38,250 nucleotides of DNA from Xylanibacter ruminicola (GCF_900142525.1 NZ_FRBD01000028.1:1-38250), one strand, 5' to 3'. Numbered from the stretch's first letter, positions 1-9,138 are shown. Translations and numbers: made by a program. Notes: generated by a model not told the origin, from the letters alone.

Positions 1-95
1 GGTTTATTAATTCGATTACAAATCGATACAAACTTATTTATAATCCGCAAAAGAAATAACGAGAAAATGATCAAAAGAGACCCCGTGACTCATCC
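1..95. repeat. 95-bp direct repeat, left copy
   Basis: This stretch is identical over 95 bases to 2422-2516, in the same orientation; the copies diverge after CTCATCC. The left edge touches the window boundary, so the repeat may extend further left. It holds a small internal inverted repeat (TCGATT-ACA-AATCGA). With its partner it brackets the M13 peptidase gene. No open reading frame or transposase is visible in it. It could be the end of a mobile or duplicated segment, or a dispersed non-coding element; the sequence does not decide. Confidence 0.9.
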
Positions 96-215
96 TTGAA
101 ACTTCGAAGCCTTTTTTATTCCTATTTTATGTTAAATTATGCAGGTGCGCCATCACTTGCGAAACTTTAGTAGTATCATTAAGCGTTTACATATTATGGT
201 ATTGATGATATCACC

Positions 216-2159
216 TCACCATATATGGATTCTGTCCTCTGGCCTCAAGTAGAGATTGTCGCCCGGCTGCACATTGTAGAGTTCATACCAGCGGTCCATG
301 TTCATGACCACACCGTTTACGCGCTCCTTGTCAAATGCATACCAATCATTCTTAAAATAATTATAAAAAGCATAGCCGTATTTCGAACGGAAATATTCCG
401 CATAGCCTTGGAAGAACTTACGTTCCATTTTGTCCAGGTCTTCTCCCTTGAATCCCTGCTTTTGACAGTAGGCTACAAAGGCACTGTGAGCCACCTCCAC
501 TCCACAGATATCGGCCAAGTTCTCTTCTAGCGTCTTCTCTCCGTTGGTACGGGTATCCGGATAATCAGGAAGCGGTATAAATCCGTTATAGAGTTCTATC
601 AGCCGTTGCTGCAAGGCCTCAAACGCCGCCCTGTCCTGTGTCGGCATCCAGTCATAATCATCTCCCCACTCATCAAGGGTTGAGCCGTATGACCCAATGG
701 CATGTGTCAGTTCGTGACCAATCACACTCATCAGCATACCATATTTCATAGCCGGATGCATATTTTGCTCGTAGAAAGGAGGCAACATAAACGGTGCAAA
801 TATAACGACACTATTGCAGTCTTCCTCGTGAAACGACTGATCTGTCAGCAAGGGAAATCTCGTCATCGCCTCAAAATTCATGGTATTTTCTTTATACGAG
901 GCACCCACCAGCCTGAGATGCATCATGACATATTCCTGATAAATAGCCTGCATATCTTCCAGCATATTGGTACAATGGCTTAAGTCAGGAAAATCCGCCA
1001 CCCAGCGGTCCGGACTCCCAACATGGAATTGTATGTTTTTCATTCTGTTTATGGCGTAATCCTTGGTAGAGGGGCTTGCCCAAGCCACGTTTTGGATATG
1101 CTTACAGTAGGCATCCCGCATCTCTTCGCAGAGGCTTTCCACTTCAAGCTTAAGTTGGGGGGATACATAACGCTCAATCACCAGTCGACCATCAAGGTAT
1201 GTTTTTAGCTTCTTAGTCATATACATTCCGTAAGTGTATGGCGTTTCGAAATCCCACGCCCTGACCTTCATATATTCATGCCCTTGCTGGTTGGCGAAAG
1301 CGGCAAAGTCGCGGAATAACTTCGTCTTCAAATAGGCCTTTAACTCTTCAATAGGCGTACGAAGCCAGTTTTTAAAGCCTCTTTGATAATTAAGATCAGC
1401 CGCTTTCAAGCCCATAGCCGGCAGCATATATTGTTTCACCAGCCCATCTGCCCTGGCCTCATATTCTGCCGACTCTTCCTCATGAGCCTCCCAATATGCC
1501 TCCTCCTCAACAGCTTTTAGCCAGTCAAACTCACCTGTATGGGTTGCAAAATATTGGTACACATCATCAAGATTATCACTCTCCATAAAAGCCAAATGCT
1601 CATCTTCAGCATCTATCGGTCCCCCCGTGTCAACATAAACGGTTATTACTTTATTGGCCGATAAATAAAGATTGAAAATCTTCAGCGCACCAGCCTTTTT
1701 CAGTTCACCCGCCACCCGGAAGGCATCTTCATAGCTCTGGATGCCGTCTATCATTTCAAAGAAAGGCTTCAGGAAAGCATAGAACTGGTCGTTGGTCACC
1801 TGTACGTTTTCATGCGCCTCCAACTGCTCATACGTAGGGTTCGTCACGCTGCCCTTCAGCAGCTTCAACGCCTCCACCATTTCTGTATCGTAAAGACCAA
1901 CGATTTTCTTACCCATCATGTCGGCGTTTTTCCAATAGGTGCCGTTGCAGTACATATAGAAATTGTCGCCCGGACGGTAGTTCACGGTGTCCATATTGTC
2001 GTAAAGGGGCCAAGGGAGGTTATCCTTTGCCGAAGACGTTTCATCCTGAGGCAAAAAGCCTGTATTGTCTATGTTGTCAGTACACGACACCAACGTCGTC
2101 ATTCCACAGAGTGCAAGGATGAAGATTGCTGACCAGATTGCTTTTTTACTCTTACTCAT
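216..2159 (-). CDS. M13 family zinc metallopeptidase lipoprotein (neprilysin/PepO-like)
   Basis: This is a 647-residue M13 peptidase, the usual size for bacterial PepO-like enzymes, which cleave oligopeptides. The zinc site is visible as HELTH (H482, E483, H486) with the third ligand in ENLAD (E546), 64 residues from the first histidine as expected for neprilysin relatives. The N-terminus is a lipoprotein signal: a basic start, a hydrophobic stretch and the lipobox LVSC near residue 26, so the enzyme should be anchored in an envelope membrane, facing the periplasm or the outside. The C-terminus ends in PEDRIHIW, resembling the family's conserved basic-X-W ending, so the protein looks complete. 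It is a single gene with its own Bacteroidota-type -7 element and is flanked by the 95-bp repeats. The natural substrate cannot be read from sequence. Confidence 0.95.
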   Translation of the reverse strand: MSKSKKAIWSAIFILALCGMTTLVSCTDNIDNTGFLPQDETSSAKDNLPWPLYDNMDTVNYRPGDNFYMYCNGTYWKNADMMGKKIVGLYDTEMVEALKLLKGSVTNPTYEQLEAHENVQVTNDQFYAFLKPFFEMIDGIQSYEDAFRVAGELKKAGALKIFNLYLSANKVITVYVDTGGPIDAEDEHLAFMESDNLDDVYQYFATHTGEFDWLKAVEEEAYWEAHEEESAEYEARADGLVKQYMLPAMGLKAADLNYQRGFKNWLRTPIEELKAYLKTKLFRDFAAFANQQGHEYMKVRAWDFETPYTYGMYMTKKLKTYLDGRLVIERYVSPQLKLEVESLCEEMRDAYCKHIQNVAWASPSTKDYAINRMKNIQFHVGSPDRWVADFPDLSHCTNMLEDMQAIYQEYVMMHLRLVGASYKENTMNFEAMTRFPLLTDQSFHEEDCNSVVIFAPFMLPPFYEQNMHPAMKYGMLMSVIGHELTHAIGSYGSTLDEWGDDYDWMPTQDRAAFEALQQRLIELYNGFIPLPDYPDTRTNGEKTLEENLADICGVEVAHSAFVAYCQKQGFKGEDLDKMERKFFQGYAEYFRSKYGYAFYNYFKNDWYAFDKERVNGVVMNMDRWYELYNVQPGDNLYLRPEDRIHIW

Positions 2160-2220
2160 ATTGATGTTTTGTTTTGATAGTTATTGTCATTCACTCTGCG
2201 TGTTCCTAAGAACAACGCTA

Positions 2221-2228
2221 CAAAGATA
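2221..2228 (-). promoter_or_regulatory. Candidate -7 promoter element of the M13 peptidase gene
   Basis: On the minus strand this reads TATCTTTG, matching the Bacteroidota -7 consensus TAnnTTTG. It lies about 60 bases before the peptidase start codon. I do not see a good -33 TTTG at the expected distance, so only the -7 half is supported. Confidence 0.5.
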
Positions 2229-2421
2229 CATATTTTTTAAAAAAATCGAGCACTTCAATCCTTCTTTTTTTCTTTTCAGCTACTTAGACAGTATCATTGC
2301 AAAATAATCATGGCTTGATCACAACTTTTGTATAACACCAAACAAAACTCCCGTAAGTCTAGATAACTGACGGAGACCAGTCCCGCTTTTCTTTCTAATC
2401 TGTTTTGCCATTATTACCGAT

Positions 2422-2516
2422 GGTTTATTAATTCGATTACAAATCGATACAAACTTATTTATAATCCGCAAAAGAAATAACGAGAAAATGATCAAAAGAG
2501 ACCCCGTGACTCATCC
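2422..2516. repeat. 95-bp direct repeat, right copy
   Basis: This is the identical second copy of the sequence at 1-95. It lies in the 494-bp gap (2160-2653) between the divergent ends of the M13 peptidase and DUF5020 genes. Apart from this repeat, that gap holds the peptidase's -7 element and the terminator of the minus-strand operon; I see no gene or structured RNA in the rest. Confidence 0.9.
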
Positions 2517-2614
2517 CAATAGTTTAGAAACAACCAAATAAAATCCAAAAAAAATAATATAGGCAACAAAACTGCGATAATAACAGTCTTATTGCCATGA
2601 AAAGTTATGTAGTT

Positions 2615-2654
2615 AAATATTAAATCCTCGCCAGTTGGCGAGGATTTAATATTT
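2615..2654 (-). terminator. Stem-loop terminator of the surE-lpxB-permease-DUF5020 operon
   Basis: An 18-bp perfect stem (2615-2632 with 2637-2654) closes on the tetraloop AGTT. The upper half is G/C-rich and the base is A/T-rich. It starts at the last base of the DUF5020 stop codon, so it should end minus-strand transcription of the operon. There is no long U-run after it, so termination efficiency is uncertain. Confidence 0.7.
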
Positions 2655-3355
2655 TAGAAGTTCCACTTAACGGCGAGAGTGGGATTCACGAAGAATGAAT
2701 GATCGTCGTAAGTGTTATAGATAAAGTTATTACTTAGCTCAATCTCGGTACCAACGCTGAAGTGGTTGGTGAAGTTGTACCAGAACTGGGGCTCACTGAG
2801 GAATACCAACTGGCCGTGGCCATTAGCTTTCTCACCGCGCCAGAGATCGAAGAAACCTGAGAAGGTGCACTTCTTATTGGCAAAGTTCAGACCCCATACG
2901 CCAGTAAACTGTACAGAGTTATAAGCTGAGGTGCCTTCGTAGCTCTTGAAGAAGCGCTTATACATCAGCTGAGCACTCCAAGTCTTAGAGAAATCGGCAT
3001 TGTGACCATTGTAGGCAGCACCAATCAGAGCAGCCTGCTGAAATGACTGGAAACGGTTCAATCCGCCATTGTACTCCACATGGGCAGCAAAACCCTTGTT
3101 ACCGATATTAAACTCGCGAGAGATCTCAGTATAAGCACTCTCAACAAACTTGTTGGTGAAGTCGACATCAACAAAGTAATACCATGAACCCCACTGGTCG
3201 GCCTTGAACTGCTCGAGAGTCATAGTTACCTTCTGACGACCATCCTCCTGATTAGAATAGATGTTACGACCGAAGTCATAATGCAACTGCACATTCTGTG
3301 CGTTTACGCTGAGAGCTGCTACAGCCATCAACACCAAAGAAAAAAACTTTTTCAT
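2654..3355 (-). CDS. DUF5020 family outer-membrane protein (Tsx-like channel)
   Basis: This 233-residue protein has a cleavable signal peptide (MKKFFSLVLMAVAALSVNAQ) followed by alternating aromatic and polar segments, and it ends in phenylalanine (AVKWNF), as expected of an outer-membrane beta-barrel. I recognise it as the DUF5020 family, which is related to the nucleoside channel Tsx. It lies 27 bp downstream of a purine-base permease in the same orientation and is the last gene before a stem-loop. The pairing suggests it admits nucleosides or bases through the outer membrane for the permease, but that is inference from context. Confidence 0.85.
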   Translation of the reverse strand: MKKFFSLVLMAVAALSVNAQNVQLHYDFGRNIYSNQEDGRQKVTMTLEQFKADQWGSWYYFVDVDFTNKFVESAYTEISREFNIGNKGFAAHVEYNGGLNRFQSFQQAALIGAAYNGHNADFSKTWSAQLMYKRFFKSYEGTSAYNSVQFTGVWGLNFANKKCTFSGFFDLWRGEKANGHGQLVFLSEPQFWYNFTNHFSVGTEIELSNNFIYNTYDDHSFFVNPTLAVKWNF

Positions 3356-3382
3356 CTTTCTACTAAATATATGAATGATTAA

Positions 3383-4690
3383 TTATATAATGTATTTGAG
3401 TACGAAGAATACAGTCAGAACCCACATGATAGGCGAAATCTCTTTGAAACGGAATGTACACGCCTTGATGACCACATACGAGATAAGGCCCAGCACGATT
3501 CCCTCGGAGATACTGGCGGTGAACGGCATGGTTACCATCACAACGAAACTGGGCAAAGCCTCGGTGAAATCCTTAAGATTTATCTTGGTTACGGCCCTCA
3601 TCATATACACACCTACCAGCACAAGTGCCGATGTAGTAGCTGCGCCAGGGATACACAGGAACAATGGCGAGAAGAACAGCGCCAAGATGAACCATACGGC
3701 CACCCAGAAGGATGTGAGACCGGTGCGACCACCCTCGGTAACACCAGTGGTACTCTCTACAAAGGTGGTAACGGTTGAAGTACCACACATAGCACCGAAA
3801 GTGGTACCAACGGCATCGGCCATCAGGGCGCGACCGATGCTACGGTTCTCGCCTATTCTGGAATCAACAAGTCCGGCACTGGCTGCGGTACCTACAAGAG
3901 TACCCAATGTGTCGAGCAAATCCATAAACAGCAACGCAAACACCACAACATAGTAGTTAAAATCGAGCGCCACGAAGCGCGAGAAATCGAACTTGAAAGC
4001 GATGGGTGCCAGCGACTGAGGGCTACTGATAAACGCGAAATCATCGGGCAAATGGGTAACGCCGAAGGGCACACCAACTGCTGTAACAATCATAATAGTA
4101 TAGAACAGTGCACCACGTACGTTCTGCGAAAGAAGGATAGCACCCAACAGCACACCAAGGGCAGCAAGTACAGAGGTTGCACTCCATACTCCAAGAGTTG
4201 TCATCGACGAATCGCTGGCCACGATAATTTCACCGTTCTTGAGTCCGATGTAGGCAATAAAGATACCGATGCCCACCGAGATAGAATAACGCAGATTCTG
4301 CGGAATGGCATTAACGATGACCTCACGAACCTTGAAGATGGTGAGCAGTATAAACACGATACCCTCGATGAGTACGGCAGCCAGTGCCTCCTGCCAGGTG
4401 TAGCCCATAGTGATGACCAGTGTGTAGGCAAAGAAGGCATTGATGCCCATGGCTGGAGCCAGGGCAAACGGCAATTTGGCATAGAACGCCATGACGAGAG
4501 TAGCTACAGCGGCCGAAATGGCTGTGGCTGAAAACAAAGCACCTTTATCCATACCGGCATCGCTCAGCATCTGAGGATGAACAGCCAGTATGTAAGACAT
4601 GGTGAGGAATGTGGTCAGTCCGGCCACAAACTCAGTTCTCATCGAGTGCTTCTCGACATCGAACCCAAGTAAGGATAGTAATTGTTTCAT
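3383..4690 (-). CDS. NCS2-family purine base permease (AzgA/PbuG type)
   Basis: This is a 435-residue polytopic inner-membrane protein of the AzgA-like branch of the NCS2 nucleobase transporters (guanine/hypoxanthine/adenine uptake by proton symport). The N-terminal region TTFLTMSYILAVHPQML and the following segment DKGALFSATAISAA are typical of this branch, and roughly a dozen hydrophobic segments run through the protein. The start is ATG at 4690, four bases after the lpxB stop, so it is cotranscribed with lpxB. Which purine is preferred cannot be told from the sequence. The DUF5020 channel follows downstream. Confidence 0.92.
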   Translation of the reverse strand: MKQLLSLLGFDVEKHSMRTEFVAGLTTFLTMSYILAVHPQMLSDAGMDKGALFSATAISAAVATLVMAFYAKLPFALAPAMGINAFFAYTLVITMGYTWQEALAAVLIEGIVFILLTIFKVREVIVNAIPQNLRYSISVGIGIFIAYIGLKNGEIIVASDSSMTTLGVWSATSVLAALGVLLGAILLSQNVRGALFYTIMIVTAVGVPFGVTHLPDDFAFISSPQSLAPIAFKFDFSRFVALDFNYYVVVFALLFMDLLDTLGTLVGTAASAGLVDSRIGENRSIGRALMADAVGTTFGAMCGTSTVTTFVESTTGVTEGGRTGLTSFWVAVWFILALFFSPLFLCIPGAATTSALVLVGVYMMRAVTKINLKDFTEALPSFVVMVTMPFTASISEGIVLGLISYVVIKACTFRFKEISPIMWVLTVFFVLKYII

Positions 4691-4694
4691 GTTT

Positions 4695-5807
4695 TTAATT
4701 ATTTAGCAAGTTATACATCATTCTTGCCGCATTGTCGGGGGCTTTCTCATCGCCCAACGCACGCGATACCTCTAGATAGCCCTCCAACATCTCCTCTCTT
4801 GCATCACCACTGAGGATCTTAGCAAGTTCGGTACGTATATTGGCCACCGAGAAACTTTCGGCCACAAGTTCTTTGACTACCTCGCGACCTGCCACTAGGT
4901 TGACAAGCGAAACATATTTTACTTTCAACATGTGGCGACGGACAAAGCCGGCAATCTGAGGCAACGGCGTCTTATAGCACACCACCTGTGGAACACCGAA
5001 CAAGCATGTCTCCAGAGTAGCAGTACCACTGGTGACCAGCGCTGCATGGGCTTTCGACAACAAGTCGTAAGTCTTGCCGAACACGATTTCTGCCTGAGAG
5101 CCCTTCATAAACTCTTGATAGTATTCGGGAGCTATACCGGGAGCACCAGCCACCACAATCTGGTAATTATTTTCATACCCCTTCACTGCCTCCAGCATCG
5201 GCGGCAGGTTATCCTTAATTTCCTGTTTACGCGAGCCCGCCAGGAGAGCGATGATTCTATCATCCCCTCGTACCACCGCGCCACCGCGCCCACAAAACTC
5301 GCGCACTTCATCAGCCGTGGGATTACCTACATAATGTATGGGATAGTTATGTTTCTTCTCAAAGAAATCCACCTCGAACGGGAGGATTGAGTACAACTCG
5401 TCGACATCGCGCTTGATGTTCTTGATACGATACTCCTTCCAAGCCCAAATCTTCGGTGAGATATAGTAAAACACCGGTATGTTTGTATGAGATTTTACAT
5501 ACTCGGCAATCTTGAGATTAAAACCAGGATAGTCTACCAGCACCACACAATCGGGCTGCCACGCTACGATATCCTGCTTACACATCTTCATATTGCGAAG
5601 AATAGTTGGTAAATGCAACAACACAGGAATAAAGCCCATGTAGGCCAGTTCCTTATAATGACGCACACGGGTACCACCTACAGCAGTCATCATATCGCCA
5701 CCGAAGAAGCGAAACTGCGCATTTGCGTCAATTTCTTTCAACGAGTGCATCAGATGTGACGCATGCAGGTCGCCCGAGGCCTCACCAACTATTAAGTAAT
5801 ACCTCAT
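4695..5807 (-). CDS. lpxB: Lipid-A-disaccharide synthase
   Basis: This 370-residue GT-B glycosyltransferase joins UDP-2,3-diacylglucosamine and lipid X to make the lipid A disaccharide at the cytoplasmic face of the inner membrane. The N-terminus MRYYLIVGEASGDLHASHLM, the FFGGDMM segment, YISPKIWAWKEYRI, and the C-terminal domain with LLAGSRKQEI and VTSGTATLE are characteristic of LpxB. Length is normal for the family (about 370-390). Its ATG overlaps the surE stop by four bases (ATGA), indicating translational coupling. The surE-lpxB pairing is common in Bacteroidota. Confidence 0.97.
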   Translation of the reverse strand: MRYYLIVGEASGDLHASHLMHSLKEIDANAQFRFFGGDMMTAVGGTRVRHYKELAYMGFIPVLLHLPTILRNMKMCKQDIVAWQPDCVVLVDYPGFNLKIAEYVKSHTNIPVFYYISPKIWAWKEYRIKNIKRDVDELYSILPFEVDFFEKKHNYPIHYVGNPTADEVREFCGRGGAVVRGDDRIIALLAGSRKQEIKDNLPPMLEAVKGYENNYQIVVAGAPGIAPEYYQEFMKGSQAEIVFGKTYDLLSKAHAALVTSGTATLETCLFGVPQVVCYKTPLPQIAGFVRRHMLKVKYVSLVNLVAGREVVKELVAESFSVANIRTELAKILSGDAREEMLEGYLEVSRALGDEKAPDNAARMMYNLLNN

Positions 5808-6571
5808 AAGTTCCAGCCTTTAATTTTATCCATCGCCTCGTAGGCGGTGACGTCAATCCGGGTAGGGGTGATGGCGATGTAGCCGTGCGACAAGGCCCAG
5901 TTGTCGGTATCCTCAGCCTCTGGTTCATCATTGCGATAGTGACCTACCATCCACCAATAGTCATAACCGCGGGGATGATGACACTTCACCGTCTCGTTAT
6001 ACCAGGTGCCATACGCCATTCGGCATACTTTCACACCCTTATAAGCCTCAACCAGAGGGAAATTCACATTCAGGCACACACCCTTGGGCAGTCCCTCGGC
6101 CAGTATCCGCTGGGTTATCTGCCTAACATAGGGGCGCAGAGGTTCAAAGTCGGCATCGGCATGCTGATTGCAAAGCGAGAAAGCCACCGACGGAATATAT
6201 TTCAGGCATCCCTCGATGGTAACACCCATAGTACCACTGTAGTGCGTATTTACCGAAGCATTATCGCCGTGATTGATACCACCAATCACCATATCCGGAC
6301 GGCGAGGGCATAACTCTACCAAAGCCATTTTCACACAGTCGACAGGTGTGCCGTTGCACGACCACACCTCTACCCCATCCTCTTTGTGGTGCAGATTCAG
6401 TCGCAAGGGGATACCAGCCGAGAAAGCACACGAGTATCCGCTGCGGGCATCATCGGGAGCACATACAATGATGTCGGCTATATCCTTGAGCATTTCTATC
6501 AGGCAGTTTATACCCTTTGCCTGATAACCGTCATCATTCGAAATGAGCAATAAAGGTCGTTTAATTTCCAT
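5804..6571 (-). CDS. surE: 5'/3'-nucleotidase SurE
   Basis: This 255-residue protein is the survival protein SurE, a metal-dependent phosphatase acting on nucleoside monophosphates. The signature RPLLLISNDDGYQAKGI carries the paired metal-binding aspartates. GGINHGDN and the later SGTMGVTIEG segment are also family motifs. The reading frame is open 207 bases further upstream, but I place the start at the ATG at 6571 (MEIKRPLLL). This gives the normal family length, and the candidate -7 element at 6593-6600 lies inside the longer version. It is the first gene of the minus-strand surE-lpxB-permease-DUF5020 operon and diverges from parA. Confidence 0.96.
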   Translation of the reverse strand: MEIKRPLLLISNDDGYQAKGINCLIEMLKDIADIIVCAPDDARSGYSCAFSAGIPLRLNLHHKEDGVEVWSCNGTPVDCVKMALVELCPRRPDMVIGGINHGDNASVNTHYSGTMGVTIEGCLKYIPSVAFSLCNQHADADFEPLRPYVRQITQRILAEGLPKGVCLNVNFPLVEAYKGVKVCRMAYGTWYNETVKCHHPRGYDYWWMVGHYRNDEPEAEDTDNWALSHGYIAITPTRIDVTAYEAMDKIKGWNL

Positions 6572-6592
6572 AAAATAATTATGATTTGCGTG

Positions 6593-6600
6593 CAAAAGTA
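6593..6600 (-). promoter_or_regulatory. surE: Candidate -7 element of the surE operon
   Basis: The minus strand reads TACTTTTG, fitting TAnnTTTG, about 22 bases before the surE ATG. Together with 6644-6651 on the plus strand it forms a divergent promoter region between surE and parA. No clear -33 partner is seen. Confidence 0.55.
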
Positions 6601-6643
6601 CGAAAAAAGGTTTAAAAAGCAGCGTTTTCTCATAAGAAATGTG

Positions 6644-6651
6644 TAACTTTG
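6644..6651 (+). promoter_or_regulatory. parA: Candidate -7 element of the parA operon
   Basis: TAACTTTG matches the Bacteroidota -7 consensus and lies about 41 bases upstream of the parA ATG at 6693. Its position rules out the upstream in-frame start at 6639 as the true parA start. A convincing -33 TTTG is not visible at the usual distance. Confidence 0.6.
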
Positions 6652-6692
6652 TGGCCAAATTTCTTATTTTTATCAAGATAGAACTGAAGAAA

Positions 6693-7460
6693 ATGGGTAA
6701 GATTATTGCTTTAGCAAACCAAAAAGGCGGTGTCGGTAAAACAACGACAACCATCAACCTGGCAGCTTCGCTGGCCACGCTGGAGAAGACTGTTCTCGTA
6801 GTCGACGCCGACCCTCAGGCCAACGCATCGAGCGGTTTGGGAGTCGACATTAAGGAAGTTGACTGCTCACTATACGAATGTATCATCAACAAAGCCGACG
6901 TTCACGAAGCCGTGTACACCACCGATATCGATGGTCTGGACATAGTGCCCAGCCACATAGATCTGGTAGGTGCCGAGATAGAGATGCTGAATCTGGCTGA
7001 TCGCGAGAAAGTGCTTAAGAACATGCTCGACCCAATACGCGATGAGTACGACTACATACTGATAGACTGCTCACCATCGCTGGGCCTCATCACTGTTAAC
7101 GCACTGACTGCTGCCGACTCGGTTATCATCCCCGTACAGTGCGAATACTTTGCACTTGAGGGTATCAGCAAGTTGCTGAATACCATCAAAATCATCAAGA
7201 ACAAACTGAACCCCATGCTGGAGATTGAGGGATTCCTGCTGACAATGTACGACAGTCGTCTGCGTCTGGCCAACCAGATCTACGACGAGGTGAAACGTCA
7301 CTTCCAGGAACTGGTGTTCAAGACCGTTATACAGCGAAACGTGAAACTATCAGAAGCTCCGAGCCATGGACTGCCCGCCATCCTTTACGATGCAGAATCG
7401 ACGGGTGCCAAGAACCATCTGGCTTTGGCTCAGGAAATCATATACAAGAACAGAAAATAA
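6693..7460 (+). CDS. parA: Chromosome-partitioning ATPase ParA (Soj)
   Basis: This 255-residue ParA/Soj ATPase binds DNA non-specifically and moves the ParB-bound origin region during chromosome segregation. The deviant Walker A box KGGVGKTTT is near residue 10, followed by VVDADPQANAS (Walker A') and LIDCSPSLG (Walker B). I chose the ATG at 6693 (MGKIIALANQ) because the frame extension to 6639 adds a sequence unlike the family and crosses the promoter. parB starts three bases after its stop. ParA-ParB-DUF5683-lytic transglycosylase-Rsh is an order I recognise from Bacteroidales chromosomes, pointing to the chromosomal system rather than a plasmid one. Confidence 0.97.
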   Translation: MGKIIALANQKGGVGKTTTTINLAASLATLEKTVLVVDADPQANASSGLGVDIKEVDCSLYECIINKADVHEAVYTTDIDGLDIVPSHIDLVGAEIEMLNLADREKVLKNMLDPIRDEYDYILIDCSPSLGLITVNALTAADSVIIPVQCEYFALEGISKLLNTIKIIKNKLNPMLEIEGFLLTMYDSRLRLANQIYDEVKRHFQELVFKTVIQRNVKLSEAPSHGLPAILYDAESTGAKNHLALAQEIIYKNRK

Positions 7461-7463
7461 ATT

Positions 7464-8399
7464 ATGGCTGTTAAGAAGAAATACGACCGTAGCGTCTTGG
7501 GACGCGGACTGGATAATATTGGTTCGGGCAGAGGCCTTGGACTAGATGCACTGATAAACACTAACGACATCAGAACAAAAGGCACAGCAAACCTACTGAT
7601 GCTGCCTATTGAACAGATAGAGCCCAACCCCGACCAGCCTCGACACGAGTTCGACGAGAGCGCACTGAAGGAGTTGGCTGTCAGCATCCGCGAGATTGGC
7701 GTGATTGTACCCATCACCGTCAGACAGATGGAGGGCAACCACTACCAGATTATTGCTGGTGAGCGCCGTTGGAGAGCATCGAACATGGCTGGTTTGAAAG
7801 AGTTGCCAGCATATATCATGGCTACCGGCGATGAGCACGTGATGGAGATGGCTCTAGCCGAGAATATTCAGCGTGAAGACCTGAATGCCATTGAGATAGC
7901 ACTAGCCTATCAGCGCTTGGCCGAGACAACAGGTATGACTCAGGAGCGTATGTCGGAGCGACTTGGCAAGAGCCGCGCATCGATTACCAACTACCTGCGA
8001 CTGCTGAAACTACCTGCACAGATACAGATGGCCCTGAAGAACAGGGATATAGACATGGGCCACGCCCGTGCACTGCTGTCGCTCGACAGCCCGTCGGCAC
8101 AGCTCAAGCTATATAAGGATGCACATCGCAATGGTTACTCGGTACGTAAGATAGAAGAGATAGTACAGAGGATGAAGAAAGGTGAGCCACTGCAGGAGGT
8201 TAAGAAACTGATTGACCCCAAGCAGTTGCCACTGGAGTACAGCATTCTGAGAGACCGTCTGTCGGAACTGTTTAAAACAAAAGTTACAATGACCTGCTCG
8301 CCCCAGATGAAAGGCAAATTCAGTATTAACTTCTCAAACGAGGACGAACTGGAGTACATCATGCAGGTATTCGACAAAGTGAAGAAAGGTCAGAAATGA
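7464..8399 (+). CDS. parB: Chromosome-partitioning protein ParB (Spo0J)
   Basis: This 311-residue ParB family protein is a CTP-dependent DNA clamp that loads at parS sites near the origin. The N-terminal ParB/Srx domain shows PNPDQPRHEFDE, the GERRWRAS box and ENIQREDLNAIE. A helix-turn-helix follows (around SERLGKSRASITNYLRLLKL) and a C-terminal dimerisation segment ends the protein. It is translationally tied to the next gene by an ATGA overlap. I did not find an obvious consensus parS inside the gene by eye. Function is assigned with high certainty from domain order and from the adjacent parA. Confidence 0.97.
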   Translation: MAVKKKYDRSVLGRGLDNIGSGRGLGLDALINTNDIRTKGTANLLMLPIEQIEPNPDQPRHEFDESALKELAVSIREIGVIVPITVRQMEGNHYQIIAGERRWRASNMAGLKELPAYIMATGDEHVMEMALAENIQREDLNAIEIALAYQRLAETTGMTQERMSERLGKSRASITNYLRLLKLPAQIQMALKNRDIDMGHARALLSLDSPSAQLKLYKDAHRNGYSVRKIEEIVQRMKKGEPLQEVKKLIDPKQLPLEYSILRDRLSELFKTKVTMTCSPQMKGKFSINFSNEDELEYIMQVFDKVKKGQK

Positions 8400-9073
8400 G
8401 GAGAACAAGCAAACTGTGGCTAACGGGTATGCTCCTTACTCTGGTGACAAGTGCCGCCAAGGCGCAAGAGCCGCTAGAGGACGACTCGTTAAAGCAGTCG
8501 ATTAATAACGAGATGTCGGTACTGATCGATTCGGCACGGATTCCCAAGAATCCCGCGAGGGACATGAATCTGTGGCGCCCCGACCCCAAGCGAGCTCTGT
8601 GGCTGGCGCTGGTCATTCCGGGCGGCGGACAGATATACAACCGCAAATATTGGAAGTTGCCGCTGGTATATGGCGGATTCCTGGGTTGTCTGTACGCCAT
8701 GAACTGGAACAACACCATGTACAAGGACTATTCGCAGGCATATCTTGACCTGACAGATAGCGACCCGGCCACACAGAGTTACAACCAGTTTCTGCACCTT
8801 GGTGCACAGATTAACGACAGCAATAAAGACCGATATAAAGATCTGTTTAAAAAGCGAAAAGACCGCTACCGCCGCTGGCGCGACATGAGTTTCTTTGTGC
8901 TGGTTGGCGTTTATGCACTATCGGTAGTCGACGCTTATGTAGATGCAGAATTGTCGGTTTTCGATATATCGAAAGACCTGAGTCTGAGAATCGAGCCAAC
9001 AGTACTCGACAATCACACCTCGAAGAATCCGCTTGACGCGGCAGTAGGACTGCAGTGCAGTGTAAGGTTTTGA
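8396..9073 (+). CDS. DUF5683 family envelope protein
   Basis: This 225-residue protein begins with a hydrophobic segment ending TSAAKAQ, consistent with a signal peptide. It then has a conserved block DPKRALWLALVIPGGGQIYN, which typifies DUF5683 in Bacteroidota. Two further hydrophobic segments (around LPLVYGGFLGCLYAMNW and SFFVLVGVYALSVVDAY) suggest membrane insertion. It overlaps parB by four bases and precedes a lytic transglycosylase, so a role in the cell envelope or its coordination with segregation is possible, but no function is known to me. Confidence 0.85.
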   Translation: MRRTSKLWLTGMLLTLVTSAAKAQEPLEDDSLKQSINNEMSVLIDSARIPKNPARDMNLWRPDPKRALWLALVIPGGGQIYNRKYWKLPLVYGGFLGCLYAMNWNNTMYKDYSQAYLDLTDSDPATQSYNQFLHLGAQINDSNKDRYKDLFKKRKDRYRRWRDMSFFVLVGVYALSVVDAYVDAELSVFDISKDLSLRIEPTVLDNHTSKNPLDAAVGLQCSVRF

Positions 9074-9138
9074 AGGAGATGAGGAGTTGTAATTAATGGA
9101 TGATTATGATTATAAATAATATTAAGAATGTAAACGGT

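Noticed and set aside
5804..6778. Longer SurE open frame starting at 6778
   Set aside because: The extra 69 residues do not resemble SurE, cross the divergent promoter region and contain the -7 element; the ATG at 6571 gives the usual length.
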